A DNA stretch of 64,000 nt from Hyalangium gracile (GTDB taxonomy: Bacteria; Myxococcota; Myxococcia; Myxococcales; Myxococcaceae). The notes under the pieces were generated by a model. It did not search any database. It was not told the origin of the DNA and worked only from the letters and a program-made list of their open reading frames with translations. A program made the position numbers and the translations under genes. This document shows positions 26,172 to 35,078 of the stretch, piece by piece; position 1 is the stretch's first letter; each line of letters starts with the position of its first letter. Location: contig NZ_JAHXBG010000033.1 of NCBI RefSeq assembly GCF_020103725.1, forward strand, positions 55,251 through 119,250. The letters run 5' to 3'.

Positions 26172-28811
26172 TCAGGGGACGGTGAGCACCGGCGTGTCAT
26201 CCAGGACGATGGGGTCCGTCGCGCCGTCTCCGCCCCAGAACTTCCACTGCTCGGCGGTGGGGACGAGCTGCCGGTAGCCCCCGTCGTAGTCCCAGGTGGT
26301 GACGTACACCTTGGCGCCGCTGAGAGTGGTCAGCCCCGCGAACAGCTCTCCCGGCAGCGTGAGGGTGACGGTGCTGGCGGCCACGTCCACGGCGATGGCG
26401 GCGGCCGGCGAGAAGGGCGTGCCCTCGTTCGTGGCCGAGGCCCCACTCGAGGCGAACAGGGTGTTGGACCAGCCGTGGACCCGGACGCGGTAGTCCCACG
26501 CCATGCCCGCGGGCACCGAGGCGTTCTGCTGTGGCATCACGGTGAGCCCCGTGCGTCCAGGCACGTCGATGAAGACGGTGAAGGCCACGTGGTCGAAGCC
26601 GTTCTGCGGATTCCACACGGTGGTGACGCGGTTCGTCTGGAGCTCGAGCTTGAGCACGTTGCCGGAGCCCCGCAGCGTCACCCGGCGCAGGTCTCCCTGG
26701 CGGTTCTCGCCCCAGGTGGAGTCCGTGGGGTAGTGGTAGCGGCCCTCGGGGCCGACATCATCCTCCGCCGGGTCATCGTGGGTGAGGAGCGTCACGAAGG
26801 TGCGGTTGACCTTGAAGGTGAGCGTCCCGGAGAAGACCTGGGGTTGCTCGGCCCACGCCACCAGCGAGTGCTGGATGGTGGGATCCACCATGCCCGCGAC
26901 GTTGATGGGGGTGCTCCAGGTGCCGTTGGCCGCCACCGTCACCGTGCTGGCCGTGCCGAGCGCCCCGTCCACCACCACCTTGAAGGTGGACACCCCCGTG
27001 GCCGTGCCCGACAGCTCGAAGTCACCGGTGACGGTGCCTCCGCTGACATTGTTCAGGGTGATGCGGGCCGTCTCGGTGGGCGGCGGCGTCACCCGGCCCG
27101 TGGGCAGGAAGACCTGGGCCGCGCGAGCAGGCAACCGGAGGGACAGCGTGCCCCCGCGCCCCACGTGGACGTCGCTGGCCCCAGCGCCCAGGCTCGCCGC
27201 GAGCTTCAGCTCGCTGCCGTCGGCCAGGCCCGTGGGCAGGTTGTCCAGCAGCGTCTCCTCGTCCGAGGTGTTGAAGACGACGAAGGCCACCTGCCCCTCG
27301 CCCTCCATCTTGTAGGCGAACACGCCGCCTCGGGCGTCGTTCTGCCGCAGCACGGTGGGGACGCCTCGGCGGAAGACGGCGTTCGTCTTGCGCAGCGTGG
27401 TCAGCTCCTGGATGAGCGTGTACAGCGGAGCGGTGGTGTCGAAGCGGTCCTTCCCACCGGAGCCGTAGCCCGCCTGGAACATGGCGGCTCGCTGCTCGGT
27501 GAAGCCCTGCTCGGTGCCGTAATAGAGGACCGGGATGCCCGGCACCGTCATCATGAAGAGCAGCGCCTGCCGGAGCGCGGCCTCCGAGCCTCCCGACAGG
27601 AAGCGGTCCACGTCATGGTTGTCCAGGAAGGTGGGCATCAGGTGCGGCCGCGCGAACAGCGCCTGCGAGTGCATCAGTCGATGCCCCAGCTGCGAGGTGG
27701 GCATGCCCCGGGCGAAGACGTCCCCCGCCGTGCGGTACAGCGGGAAGTGGAGCATGCCGGTCAGCAGGTCCTCGCCGGTGTTCGGATCCTTCATGTACGA
27801 GGCCACCTTCCGCGAGGCGGTGTCCTCGAAGGGCTTGTCGCTGGCGAAGCCCTCGCCGAAGGCCAGGAAGCCCTCCTGCCCCAGGCTCCGGGCCTGCGTG
27901 AGGATGCCCGGGTGGTTCGCGTCCTGCGAGTGGAGGAAGTCCTTGAAGAAGTCCTGCGGCACGTAGAAGACGGTGTCCACGCGGAAGCCGTCCACGCCCA
28001 CCTCGCGGAGCCAGTAGGCGTAGCTGTCCCGGAGCGCCGTGGCGACCACCGGGTTCTCCGTGTTCAGGTCATCCAGGTCGGCGAGCTGCCAGTTCCGCTC
28101 CTGGTTGGAGTCCCCGTAGTCCGCGATGGTCGGCGTCCAGTGGAAGATGCTGGCCTGGCGGTGCGTGGGGTTCGTCGGGTCCCACTGGTCGAACGGCGCC
28201 TGCGTGGGGCCGCACTCGGGCTTCGCGCCGGTGTTGCGCACCACGTTGGCCGTCACGTCCGCCGGGTCGTAGCTCGTGTAGCGGAAGCAGTTGGCCATGT
28301 GGTTGAGGACGACGTCCTGCACCAGGTACATGCCGCGCCCGTGGAGGGCTCGGGACAGCCGCTGGTAGTCCTCCAGCGTGCCCAGGTGCGGATCCACCTG
28401 GGTGAAGTGGCGCGCCCAGTACCCGTGGTAGCCGCCGTAGTTGACGAGCGGATCCCACCACTGGTTCGCCACGGGCGGGGTGATCCAGACGGTCGTGGCC
28501 CCCAGGCCCTGGATGTAGTCGAGCCGCTCGAGGAGCCCCTTCAAGTCTCCGCCGCTGTACTTCGCGCCGTCGGCGGGGTTGAACTCGCCGGCGCCCTGGT
28601 TGTCGTTGCTCGGGTCGCCGTTGGCGAACCGGTCCGTCATGACGAAGTAGATGATCTGGTCCCGCCAGTCCGGAGACGGGACGTGGAGCTTGTCCGGCGT
28701 CTGGGGTGGCTGGGTCGGCGGCGGGATGGGGGGCCGCGAGTCGGACTTGCAGCCGAGGACGGTGGTTGCGGCGCACAGCAGCGCCAGGAGCTTCGTGGGC
28801 AGGGAGCGCAT
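26172..28811 (-). CDS. GH13 alpha-amylase-type lipoprotein with glucodextranase-like C-terminal module
   Basis: An 879-residue lipoprotein (lipobox VLGC, Cys21), probably surface- or periplasm-facing. The GH13 barrel shows region I DVVLNH (166-171), region II GFRVDT with nucleophile D279, region III FGEG with E320, and region IV FLDNHD. After the barrel come beta-sandwich modules, including an Ig-like repeat. The last 200 residues (LTHDDPAEDDVGPEGRYHYPTD onward) resemble the C-terminal domain of glucodextranases. It likely degrades starch or maltodextrin outside the cytoplasm. An upstream frame extension to 29420 is rejected because the signal peptide starts at 28811. Confidence 0.88.
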   Translation of the reverse strand: MRSLPTKLLALLCAATTVLGCKSDSRPPIPPPTQPPQTPDKLHVPSPDWRDQIIYFVMTDRFANGDPSNDNQGAGEFNPADGAKYSGGDLKGLLERLDYIQGLGATTVWITPPVANQWWDPLVNYGGYHGYWARHFTQVDPHLGTLEDYQRLSRALHGRGMYLVQDVVLNHMANCFRYTSYDPADVTANVVRNTGAKPECGPTQAPFDQWDPTNPTHRQASIFHWTPTIADYGDSNQERNWQLADLDDLNTENPVVATALRDSYAYWLREVGVDGFRVDTVFYVPQDFFKDFLHSQDANHPGILTQARSLGQEGFLAFGEGFASDKPFEDTASRKVASYMKDPNTGEDLLTGMLHFPLYRTAGDVFARGMPTSQLGHRLMHSQALFARPHLMPTFLDNHDVDRFLSGGSEAALRQALLFMMTVPGIPVLYYGTEQGFTEQRAAMFQAGYGSGGKDRFDTTAPLYTLIQELTTLRKTNAVFRRGVPTVLRQNDARGGVFAYKMEGEGQVAFVVFNTSDEETLLDNLPTGLADGSELKLAASLGAGASDVHVGRGGTLSLRLPARAAQVFLPTGRVTPPPTETARITLNNVSGGTVTGDFELSGTATGVSTFKVVVDGALGTASTVTVAANGTWSTPINVAGMVDPTIQHSLVAWAEQPQVFSGTLTFKVNRTFVTLLTHDDPAEDDVGPEGRYHYPTDSTWGENRQGDLRRVTLRGSGNVLKLELQTNRVTTVWNPQNGFDHVAFTVFIDVPGRTGLTVMPQQNASVPAGMAWDYRVRVHGWSNTLFASSGASATNEGTPFSPAAAIAVDVAASTVTLTLPGELFAGLTTLSGAKVYVTTWDYDGGYRQLVPTAEQWKFWGGDGATDPIVLDDTPVLTVP

Positions 28812-28888
28812 GGCCCCGGAGGCTACACAGAAGCCACCCGGCGGGGAGTCTCGAGGCGGGTGGGCGTTGGCTTCTGGGCGCACTCCGG

Positions 28889-28919
28889 CCGAACCGGTCT
28901 GGCTGTCATACCAGTTCGG
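28889..28919 (+). repeat. Dispersed palindromic repeat, copy C
   Basis: Arms CCGAACCGGT and ACCAGTTCGG flank the 11-nt loop CTGGCTGTCAT. One position is a G-U type mismatch. The outer CCG/CGG pair differs from copy A's GCG/CGC and is still complementary. It lies in the divergent promoter region between the amylase and the first POTRA-like lipoprotein. Confidence 0.78.
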
Positions 28920-29001
28920 CTCGGATATACTCGCCCTGGCGGCCGGGCCTGATCCATCACCCACCCTCTCGAGCGAGGGCGGTCTTGAATCAGGGGTATC
29001 C

Positions 29002-29847
29002 ATGAGACTCGTCTCCGTGACGCGTTCCCTCCTCTCCGTCCTGTCCTGCGCGCTCCTGAGCGCCTGCGCCACCACCCGTGGCGCCTCTGACGACGCCGCG
29101 CTGGAGTCCTTCCTGGAGTCGGATCCACCAAGCCTGGTGTGCGACGGGACACGGCTCGTGGGCGCCACGTCCTTCTCCGAGACGTGCCTGCCCGTGGAGG
29201 GCGCTCCCCGCCTCACCGTGGCCGGGATGGAGCTGATGGACGCGCCGCTGCGCGAGTGTCTCCTCTCGAAGCTGCCCGTGGAGACGGGGCCGGTGGAGCC
29301 CACCGAGTGCCAGCAGGGCGCGGCCCAGGTGCTCCAGGGACGGCTGCGCCAGCTCGGCTGGCTGGAGGCGACCGTCTCTCCTCCCTCGGGCACTCCGGAC
29401 ATGTCCGAGGCCCAGCTCACCGTCCAGCTCGGCAGCCGCTACCGGGTGGGCCTGCTCCAGGTGGAGCGGACCGAAGACAGCGTAGGGCGCGTGGCGCCTC
29501 AGCGCATCCTCGCGAAGGCCTACGCGGCGGCTCCGGCGGGCGCCTGGTACACCTCGGGCGTCCTGGCGGCGATGCACTCGCGCGTCTTCCAGATGAAGAA
29601 GTTCCGCGCCGTGTGGGTGATCGGCGGCGAGCCCGATCCCCAGAACAAGGTGGTGCCCGTGACCATCGACGTCTGGGAGAAGCCCCACAAGCCCAAGAAG
29701 CCAAAGCTGGCGCGCCACGAGCGGCCACGGCCCGTGCTGCCGGACCACTGCCCCAGGCGAGGCGCCATCTGCTTCAACGGCCGCGACTGCCACTACGACC
29801 AGCAATCAGGCTGCATCGTCTGCACCTGCCGCCCCGCCTGCTGGTGA
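29002..29847 (+). CDS. POTRA-like lipoprotein, first of a tandem pair
   Basis: A 281-residue lipoprotein (lipobox LLSAC, Cys22). The body shares a pattern with the next gene: a pre-domain with LRECLLSKLP, the helix RLRQLGWLEATVSP, then TVQLGSRYRVGLLQV and RILAKAYAAAPAGAWYTSG, which resembles a POTRA fold. It ends in a Lys/Pro-rich linker and a tail with six cysteines (DHCPRRGAICFNGRDC onward) likely to form disulfides. Location is probably the outer membrane, inner face. The exact role is unknown. Confidence 0.7.
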   Translation: MRLVSVTRSLLSVLSCALLSACATTRGASDDAALESFLESDPPSLVCDGTRLVGATSFSETCLPVEGAPRLTVAGMELMDAPLRECLLSKLPVETGPVEPTECQQGAAQVLQGRLRQLGWLEATVSPPSGTPDMSEAQLTVQLGSRYRVGLLQVERTEDSVGRVAPQRILAKAYAAAPAGAWYTSGVLAAMHSRVFQMKKFRAVWVIGGEPDPQNKVVPVTIDVWEKPHKPKKPKLARHERPRPVLPDHCPRRGAICFNGRDCHYDQQSGCIVCTCRPACW

Positions 29848-29867
29848 ACCGAGAGAGGCTCCCGCCC

Positions 29868-30554
29868 ATGAACCGCATCGTGCTCTCCATCGCCGCCTGC
29901 CTGTGGCTGACGGCCTGTGCCAGCTCTCCCAAGCCCGAGAACGCGTGGTGGCAGAGCCTGGACGACTCCGCGGCGGGACGTGCCGAGGACGCCCTCTCCT
30001 GCCGAGGCATCCGCTCCAGCGACGAGCTGGACCGCCTGACGAACTGCTGGCCGCAGGATGCGCCGATGCTCGTCCCCAGCCAGGTGCAGGGGCTCGAGCA
30101 GATGTCTCCCGTGCTCCGGGACTGCCTGCTCGCGGGCCTCCCGGCGCTCGTGGTCGAGGGAGACGATCGCGCCCGGTGCCATCAAGGGCTGGCGGACGTG
30201 CTCGATCGCCGGCTCTACAAGCTCGGCTGGCTGAAGGCGGAGGTGACGCCCCGGAATGAGACAGGCACGGGCACTGCCTCCTCCCGGGGGCTGCTGGCGG
30301 TGCAGCTCGGACAGCGCTACCGGATCGGCCAGCTCTTCGTCGCCACGGGCCCCAGCCAGCAGGTCAACTCCAAGCGCATCATCAAGAAGGCCCAGAAGGC
30401 CATCCCCAAGCGCCGGTGGTGCACCCAGACCGCGCTGGAGGAGATCCACCTGCGTGTCTATGACCCATCGACGTTCGAGCACGTCCAGGTGGCCCTTGGA
30501 GAGGTCGATGACGCCACGGCGAGGGCCTCGGTCATCATCACCATCCAGGAATAG
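29868..30554 (+). CDS. POTRA-like lipoprotein, second of a tandem pair
   Basis: A 228-residue lipoprotein (lipobox LTAC, Cys17), 20 bases after its paralogue. The matching segments are VLRDCLLAGLP, RLYKLGWLKAEVTP, AVQLGQRYRIGQLFV and RIIKKAQKAIPKRRW. It lacks the cysteine tail of the first copy. The pair looks like a tandem duplication that diverged, probably in one transcript. Confidence 0.7.
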   Translation: MNRIVLSIAACLWLTACASSPKPENAWWQSLDDSAAGRAEDALSCRGIRSSDELDRLTNCWPQDAPMLVPSQVQGLEQMSPVLRDCLLAGLPALVVEGDDRARCHQGLADVLDRRLYKLGWLKAEVTPRNETGTGTASSRGLLAVQLGQRYRIGQLFVATGPSQQVNSKRIIKKAQKAIPKRRWCTQTALEEIHLRVYDPSTFEHVQVALGEVDDATARASVIITIQE

Positions 30555-30620
30555 CGGGGCACCGGCTCGGCTCCGTGAGGAGTGAACTCACCGGGCGTGG
30601 GGGCTAGGCTTCCGCCTCTC

Positions 30621-32276
30621 ATGGCCTTCCACTTCGACCGGAGCTGCCGGCTGCTGGGTCCCTTCCTCGGCCACACCACCGACACGGAGACCCGCATCTG
30701 GGTGCACATGGCGGACCTGAAGCCCGGCGAGCGCCGGACGCTCTACGTCACCCTCCACTCGGGTCGCTCCAACACCCGCGTCCTGCAGCGGCTCCCCCTG
30801 GTCCTCTCCGAGGAGGAGTGCGGTGTCGGCGTGGCTGCCATCTCCGGGCTGGAGCCGGACACGCTCTACGCCTACCGCCTGTGGTGGGATGACTCGGGGC
30901 TGGCGGCGGTCGATCTCCGGGGGCTCGGGCCCGAGGACACGTGCTTCCGGACCCTGCCCCGGGGCGGCTTCGAGCAGCAGCTCGACTTCCTGGTGATGAG
31001 CTGCCACAACCCGGAGACAGCGGCGCTCGACGGCGAGAACGGCTTCGCGGTCTGGGCGCAGCTGCCGGCCATCATCGCGCACAACAAGAACGTCCGCTTC
31101 GCCCTGCTCATCGGCGATCAGATCTACGCGGACGACATCGAGCGCAAGGTCCGCCGGGAGAAGGATCCTCGCAAGCGCGTGGCGCTGTACCTGACCGTCT
31201 ACCGCAAGTACTGGAGCGACGTGCGCTACCGCCGGGTGCTCTGCCAGCTGCCGGCCTACCTGATGTGGGACGACCACGACATCACCGACGGCTGGGGCTC
31301 GCGGGAGGACTCCTTCGAGCGAGGCGGCTCGGACGTCTTCAAGCCCCAGTGGCAGGGGCTGTTCCAGTCGGCGCGCAAGGCCTTCCAGCACATGCAGGCC
31401 GCGCGCAACCCGCCGCCGCTGTCGCCCGGCTTCCAGCAGGGCTTCGACACCTGCTTCCGGGTAGGCCGAGCCGGCTTCGTGATGCCGGACCTGCGCAGCA
31501 ACCGCAACGTGCGGCAGGGGCGCATCTGGACGGCGGAGCAGCTGGCCGCGGTGGAGCGCTGGGTGGCCTCGGAGCGCGAGCACCTGGACGTGCTCTTCTT
31601 CTGCAGCACCGTGGTGTTCTCGCACGGGCACCACGGGCTGGAGGGGATGATGCGGAGCGGCTGGCCCTACGTGCTCCAGTTCTTCTCGTGGCTGGGCTCC
31701 ATCCGCTACGCGGGCGTGCGGAGCATGGTGAGCAGCTTCCACAAGAACATCGGCGACCTGCGGGACGACTTGAACGACAGCTGGGGCGCCGAGCCCAACC
31801 GGCGCGCGGCGGATCAGGTGCTGGACTTCCTCTTCGGCCTGCAGAACCCGCCACCGGGCCAGCGGCCGCTGAGCGTGGTGGTGCTCACGGGAGACATCCA
31901 CACGCCCGGCTACTCCACGCTTTACTCCTCGGATCCGGCGCACGCGGCGCGGCCGTCGATTCCGCACGTGGTGGCGTCACCGGTGTCCTATCAGCCCTTC
32001 AGCTGGATGGCGGAGGCGGTGTACCGGCGGCTCACGCGGATGGTGACGCTGGGCGAGCGGGGCGTGTACAGCGCGCAGGTGAGCCACCACTTCGGCCAGC
32101 GCAACGTGGTGGTGGCCTCGCTGCGCAACGTGCTGCCGGACGAGTGGCACGTGAAGGTGAAGTTCTACCTGGAGGGCCACCCCGAGCCGCGCATCCTGCT
32201 GTTCGACCTCAACCGCAGCTCCAGCCGCGAAGCCATCCCCTGGCCCCACGCCCGCGAGCCCAGCCTCTTCGGCTGA
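30621..32276 (+). CDS. PhoD-like metallophosphatase
   Basis: A 551-residue protein of the PhoD/PAP-like family. An N-terminal fibronectin-like segment (residues 1-110, ETRIWVHM to DTLYAYRLWWDD) is followed by the metallophosphatase core. That core has MSCHNPE, LIGDQIYADDIE, LMWDDHDITDGWGS and VVLTGDIHTPGY supplying the Ca/Fe ligands. No signal peptide is visible, unlike classical PhoD, so it may be cytoplasmic. Substrate is probably a phosphodiester or phosphomonoester. Start MAFHF is chosen because the alternative 13 codons upstream lacks conservation-like sequence. Confidence 0.85.
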   Translation: MAFHFDRSCRLLGPFLGHTTDTETRIWVHMADLKPGERRTLYVTLHSGRSNTRVLQRLPLVLSEEECGVGVAAISGLEPDTLYAYRLWWDDSGLAAVDLRGLGPEDTCFRTLPRGGFEQQLDFLVMSCHNPETAALDGENGFAVWAQLPAIIAHNKNVRFALLIGDQIYADDIERKVRREKDPRKRVALYLTVYRKYWSDVRYRRVLCQLPAYLMWDDHDITDGWGSREDSFERGGSDVFKPQWQGLFQSARKAFQHMQAARNPPPLSPGFQQGFDTCFRVGRAGFVMPDLRSNRNVRQGRIWTAEQLAAVERWVASEREHLDVLFFCSTVVFSHGHHGLEGMMRSGWPYVLQFFSWLGSIRYAGVRSMVSSFHKNIGDLRDDLNDSWGAEPNRRAADQVLDFLFGLQNPPPGQRPLSVVVLTGDIHTPGYSTLYSSDPAHAARPSIPHVVASPVSYQPFSWMAEAVYRRLTRMVTLGERGVYSAQVSHHFGQRNVVVASLRNVLPDEWHVKVKFYLEGHPEPRILLFDLNRSSSREAIPWPHAREPSLFG

Positions 32277-32289
32277 AAGGAGGAGCACC

Positions 32290-32557
32290 ATTCATCCTCG
32301 AATATGGGCACTCGTGATGTGCGCTTGTCTCGTCTCCTGCACGGGCAGCCACCGGCTGCAAGCCGGGGGATGACTTCCACGATCGCTGCGCGGAGTATTA
32401 CGACCGGTGCGTCGCGGCTGGAGGTCAGCAGATGCCGGGCCATATCTCGGGATACAGCCGCTGCGGCTCCTGCCTGGCGTACTGCACGGCGCAGGGCTTC
32501 TGGCCAGAGGCGATCTACACGTGGAACGGAGTACGGATGCCATGCCCAGGACTCTGA
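32290..32557 (+). pseudogene. Frameshifted Cys-rich lipoprotein gene
   Basis: After a strong AAGGAGG (32278-32284), six bases before ATT 32290, the frame reads IHPRIWALVMCACLVSC, a lipoprotein-type signal (lipobox LVSC). It meets TGA at 32371. Removing one G from the run at 32365-32369 restores a frame of 63 codons to the TGA at 32557 (DDFHDRCAEYYDRCVAAGG, then six more cysteines and a TWNGVRMPCPGL end). So the gene has one extra G and no normal start codon at the Shine-Dalgarno-spaced position; ATG 32317 is the only in-frame ATG. Either it is decayed or the base call is wrong. It overlaps the next gene by 16 bases. Confidence 0.6.
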
Positions 32558-33084
32558 CCCAGGAAGAAGAGGCGAGGTTCATGCGCTGGGCCCAGCAGCG
32601 GGATCAACTCTTCCTCTCGCTCCGGCACGCATCCATTCCCGAGAGGATCCAGGCGTACAAACAGCTCGAGAAGCAGATTCTCGGGGAGACGCGTACCGCG
32701 TTCGAGAAGCAGGAGATGCGCAGACGTATCGCCGAGGACCTGCTCAGGACGACCAGCTCGGGTCCTTGGAGGAGCTTCTCGCCATACCTGCGGCGGATGG
32801 AGCGACTCGGCTACTCCTCGATGGACTGCCGCCTTCTGGTGTGTGCCTGGTCGGCGCAAGCATCCAAGGGGTCCGCCGCGGGCATACGAAAGACCGCCGC
32901 GCTCATCTCTGACTTCGAGCGGCGAACTCGCGGCCGGCCGCTGCACCCCGCCCAGCGGGAACAAATCGACCTCGTGCTGGCCCGGGCTCGAACCGCCGCG
33001 GGCCTCGATGCCAGGAAGGCTCTCTCTGAGGAAAGCCGTCCCCAGAGAAAGCCCCGGACTCGCAGCCGTCGCTCGCGCGGCTAG
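32542..33084 (+). CDS. Hypothetical protein coupled to the Cys-rich lipoprotein
   Basis: A 180-residue, strongly basic, helix-rich protein (MPRTLTQEEEARFMRWAQQ start; C-terminal Arg/Lys/Ser tail). No signal peptide, membrane segment or known motif is visible. Start ATG 32542 lies inside the end of the broken lipoprotein gene, which suggests the two were translated in a coupled way. I do not recognise the family. Confidence 0.6.
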   Translation: MPRTLTQEEEARFMRWAQQRDQLFLSLRHASIPERIQAYKQLEKQILGETRTAFEKQEMRRRIAEDLLRTTSSGPWRSFSPYLRRMERLGYSSMDCRLLVCAWSAQASKGSAAGIRKTAALISDFERRTRGRPLHPAQREQIDLVLARARTAAGLDARKALSEESRPQRKPRTRSRRSRG

Positions 33085-33093
33085 CCTCCCCGC

Positions 33094-34620
33094 TCACCGC
33101 GCGGAGCCGGGTGGATGCCGGGGCAGGCGCACCGTGAAGGTGGTCCCGTGGTCCGCGTCGGACTTCACCTCGATGGAGCCCGCGTGCGCCCGGACGATGT
33201 GGTCCACGATGAAGAGCCCCAGCCCCAGGCTCCGCTCCGAGCCCCCTTCCGCCTTCCCCCGCTTCATCGGTGAGAAGAGTCGCGGCAACAGCTCCGCCGG
33301 AATCGGCGCGCCCCGGTTCTGGATCTCCAGGGTGATGACCTCCGCCTCGCCCCGCGTCCTCACCCTCACCGGCGTCCCGTCCTCGCTGTACTTCAGCGCG
33401 TTCGTCACCAGGTTGGTGATGACCTGCGCGATGCGGTCCGGATCCCACTCTCCCTTCCCCGCCCCCTCGTGCGTCAGCTCCAGCCGCCGGTCCGGGAAGT
33501 TCAGCAGCACCTCGTCCACCACCTGCTGCGTGAGCTCGTGCAGATCCAACGGCTTGCACACCACCCGCAGCCCTCCCCCCAGCCGCGCCTGCGTGAAGTC
33601 GAGCGTCGTGTCGATCAGCCGGTGCGCGCGCTCCGCCGCCAGGAGGATGCGGTTCAACACCTCCCGCAGGCGCTCGTCGATGTCCCTCCGGCGCAGCCCC
33701 ATGGCCGCCGACAGCGTGATGGCGGCGATGGGATTGCGCAGATCATGCCCCACGATGCCCGCCAGGTACTGCTCGAACTCCGCCCGCTGCCGCGAGGCCT
33801 CCTCCTGGCGCTTCAGCTCGCTGATGTCCAGGAACACCGAGGCCAGCACCGTGGGCACCTGCCCCGTGCCCGTGATGAGGAACGAGTCCTGCCGGACCGG
33901 TATCAGCACCCCCGTCCGCCGGTTGCGCAGCCGGAACTCCCCACGCCACCGCCCCTCCTTCCAGAGGGTTGGCACGATGTGGGCCTCGCGCCAGGCCGCG
34001 TCCCCCGGCGTCATGAGCTCCGTCACGTCGATGCCCGTCACATCCTCCGTCTCCCCCACCCCCAGCAGCCGCCGCCCCGCCGGGTTGAGGTAGCGCAGCT
34101 TCCCCTCCGGCGTGGCGAAGCCGATGCTCGTGGAGGCGTTGGCCACCACCGCGGCCAGCTGCTGGTACTCGGCCAGCAGGCGCCGCCGCTCCAGCTCCTG
34201 CGCCTCCACCTGCCGCCGCAGCTGCTCGCGCTCGATGGTGTTGCGCACGGCCCGGAAGAGGCTCTCCGGCGTCACATCCGACTTGACCAGGTAGTCTGCC
34301 GCCCCGCTCTTCAGCGCCCTCGCGGCCACCTGCTCGCTGCCCCGCCCCGTCAGCATCACCACGGGCGGCTGCACCCGGCCGCGGAGCTCGTGGAGCATCC
34401 GCAGGAACTCCAGGCCGTTCATGCCCGGCAGGTGGTAGTCCAGCAGCACGCAGTCCACCTCGTGCGTCTGGCACACCTCCAGCGCCTGCTCCGCGTCCTC
34501 CTCCTCCAGGAAGCGGTACTCACACTCCCGGTCCTCGCTCAGGAAGGCCCGGTACGTGCCGCGATCCTCGGGGCTGTCCTCCACCAGGAGGATCGTCCGT
34601 ATCGGCCGCGTCATCTCCAC
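33094..34620 (-). CDS. Receiver-PAS-histidine kinase hybrid
   Basis: A 508-residue soluble kinase. The order is an N-terminal receiver (D61 phospho-acceptor, K113), a coiled linker, a PAS domain (about 152-270), HisKA with H292 in VGHDLRNP, and a HATPase domain with the N box and GLGLGLF G2 box. It overlaps the Rcp1-like response regulator by ten bases and is the last gene of the phytochrome operon. The receiver could be phosphorylated by the upstream phytochrome kinase and so control this second kinase. Confidence 0.9.
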   Translation of the reverse strand: MEMTRPIRTILLVEDSPEDRGTYRAFLSEDRECEYRFLEEEDAEQALEVCQTHEVDCVLLDYHLPGMNGLEFLRMLHELRGRVQPPVVMLTGRGSEQVAARALKSGAADYLVKSDVTPESLFRAVRNTIEREQLRRQVEAQELERRRLLAEYQQLAAVVANASTSIGFATPEGKLRYLNPAGRRLLGVGETEDVTGIDVTELMTPGDAAWREAHIVPTLWKEGRWRGEFRLRNRRTGVLIPVRQDSFLITGTGQVPTVLASVFLDISELKRQEEASRQRAEFEQYLAGIVGHDLRNPIAAITLSAAMGLRRRDIDERLREVLNRILLAAERAHRLIDTTLDFTQARLGGGLRVVCKPLDLHELTQQVVDEVLLNFPDRRLELTHEGAGKGEWDPDRIAQVITNLVTNALKYSEDGTPVRVRTRGEAEVITLEIQNRGAPIPAELLPRLFSPMKRGKAEGGSERSLGLGLFIVDHIVRAHAGSIEVKSDADHGTTFTVRLPRHPPGSAR

Positions 34621-35078
34621 CGTCCCTCGCTGAGCGGCACCCCCACGGGCAGCACGACGAACTCCAGCCAGAACTCCTTGAACAGTCTCACCATGCGCTC
34701 GAAGCGCTCCAGATCCAGGGGTTTGAGCAGGTACGCGCTGACACCGAGCTGGTAGCAGGCCTGCACGTCCCTCGGGTTGTCCGACGTGGACAGCACGATG
34801 ACTGGCAGGGCCCGCAGTGCCGCGTCCGCCCTGATGTGCTCCAGCACCTGGCGCCCATCCATCCCCGCCAGGTTGAGATCCAACAGCACCACGCCCGGCC
34901 GGGGCGCCGGCTCCGCGGCCTGGGAGCGCCCGCGCTGACGCAGGAACTCCAACGTCTCCTCCCCGTCCGCGCAGCGCACCAGCGGGTGGGTGACGCCCGC
35001 CGCTTGAAGCGCGAGCCGCAGCATGTCGAAGTCCTCGTCGCTGTCCTCGACGATCAGGATGGGCGGCAGGCTATTCAC
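34611..35078 (-). CDS. Rcp1-like response regulator of the phytochrome operon
   Basis: A 155-residue single receiver with D11/E12-type acidic residues, D67 phospho-acceptor and K119. The insertions and the FKEFWLEFVVLP C-terminal helix are typical of Rcp1, the partner of cyanobacterial phytochrome Cph1. Start GTG 35078 overlaps the phytochrome stop codon (GTGAATAG). The overlap implies tight coupling and a functional pair. Confidence 0.85.
   Translation of the reverse strand: MNSLPPILIVEDSDEDFDMLRLALQAAGVTHPLVRCADGEETLEFLRQRGRSQAAEPAPRPGVVLLDLNLAGMDGRQVLEHIRADAALRALPVIVLSTSDNPRDVQACYQLGVSAYLLKPLDLERFERMVRLFKEFWLEFVVLPVGVPLSEGRWR

Noticed and set aside
26040..28952. 970-codon open frame antisense to the amylase
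   Set aside because: Shadow frame; the minus strand encodes all GH13 motifs.
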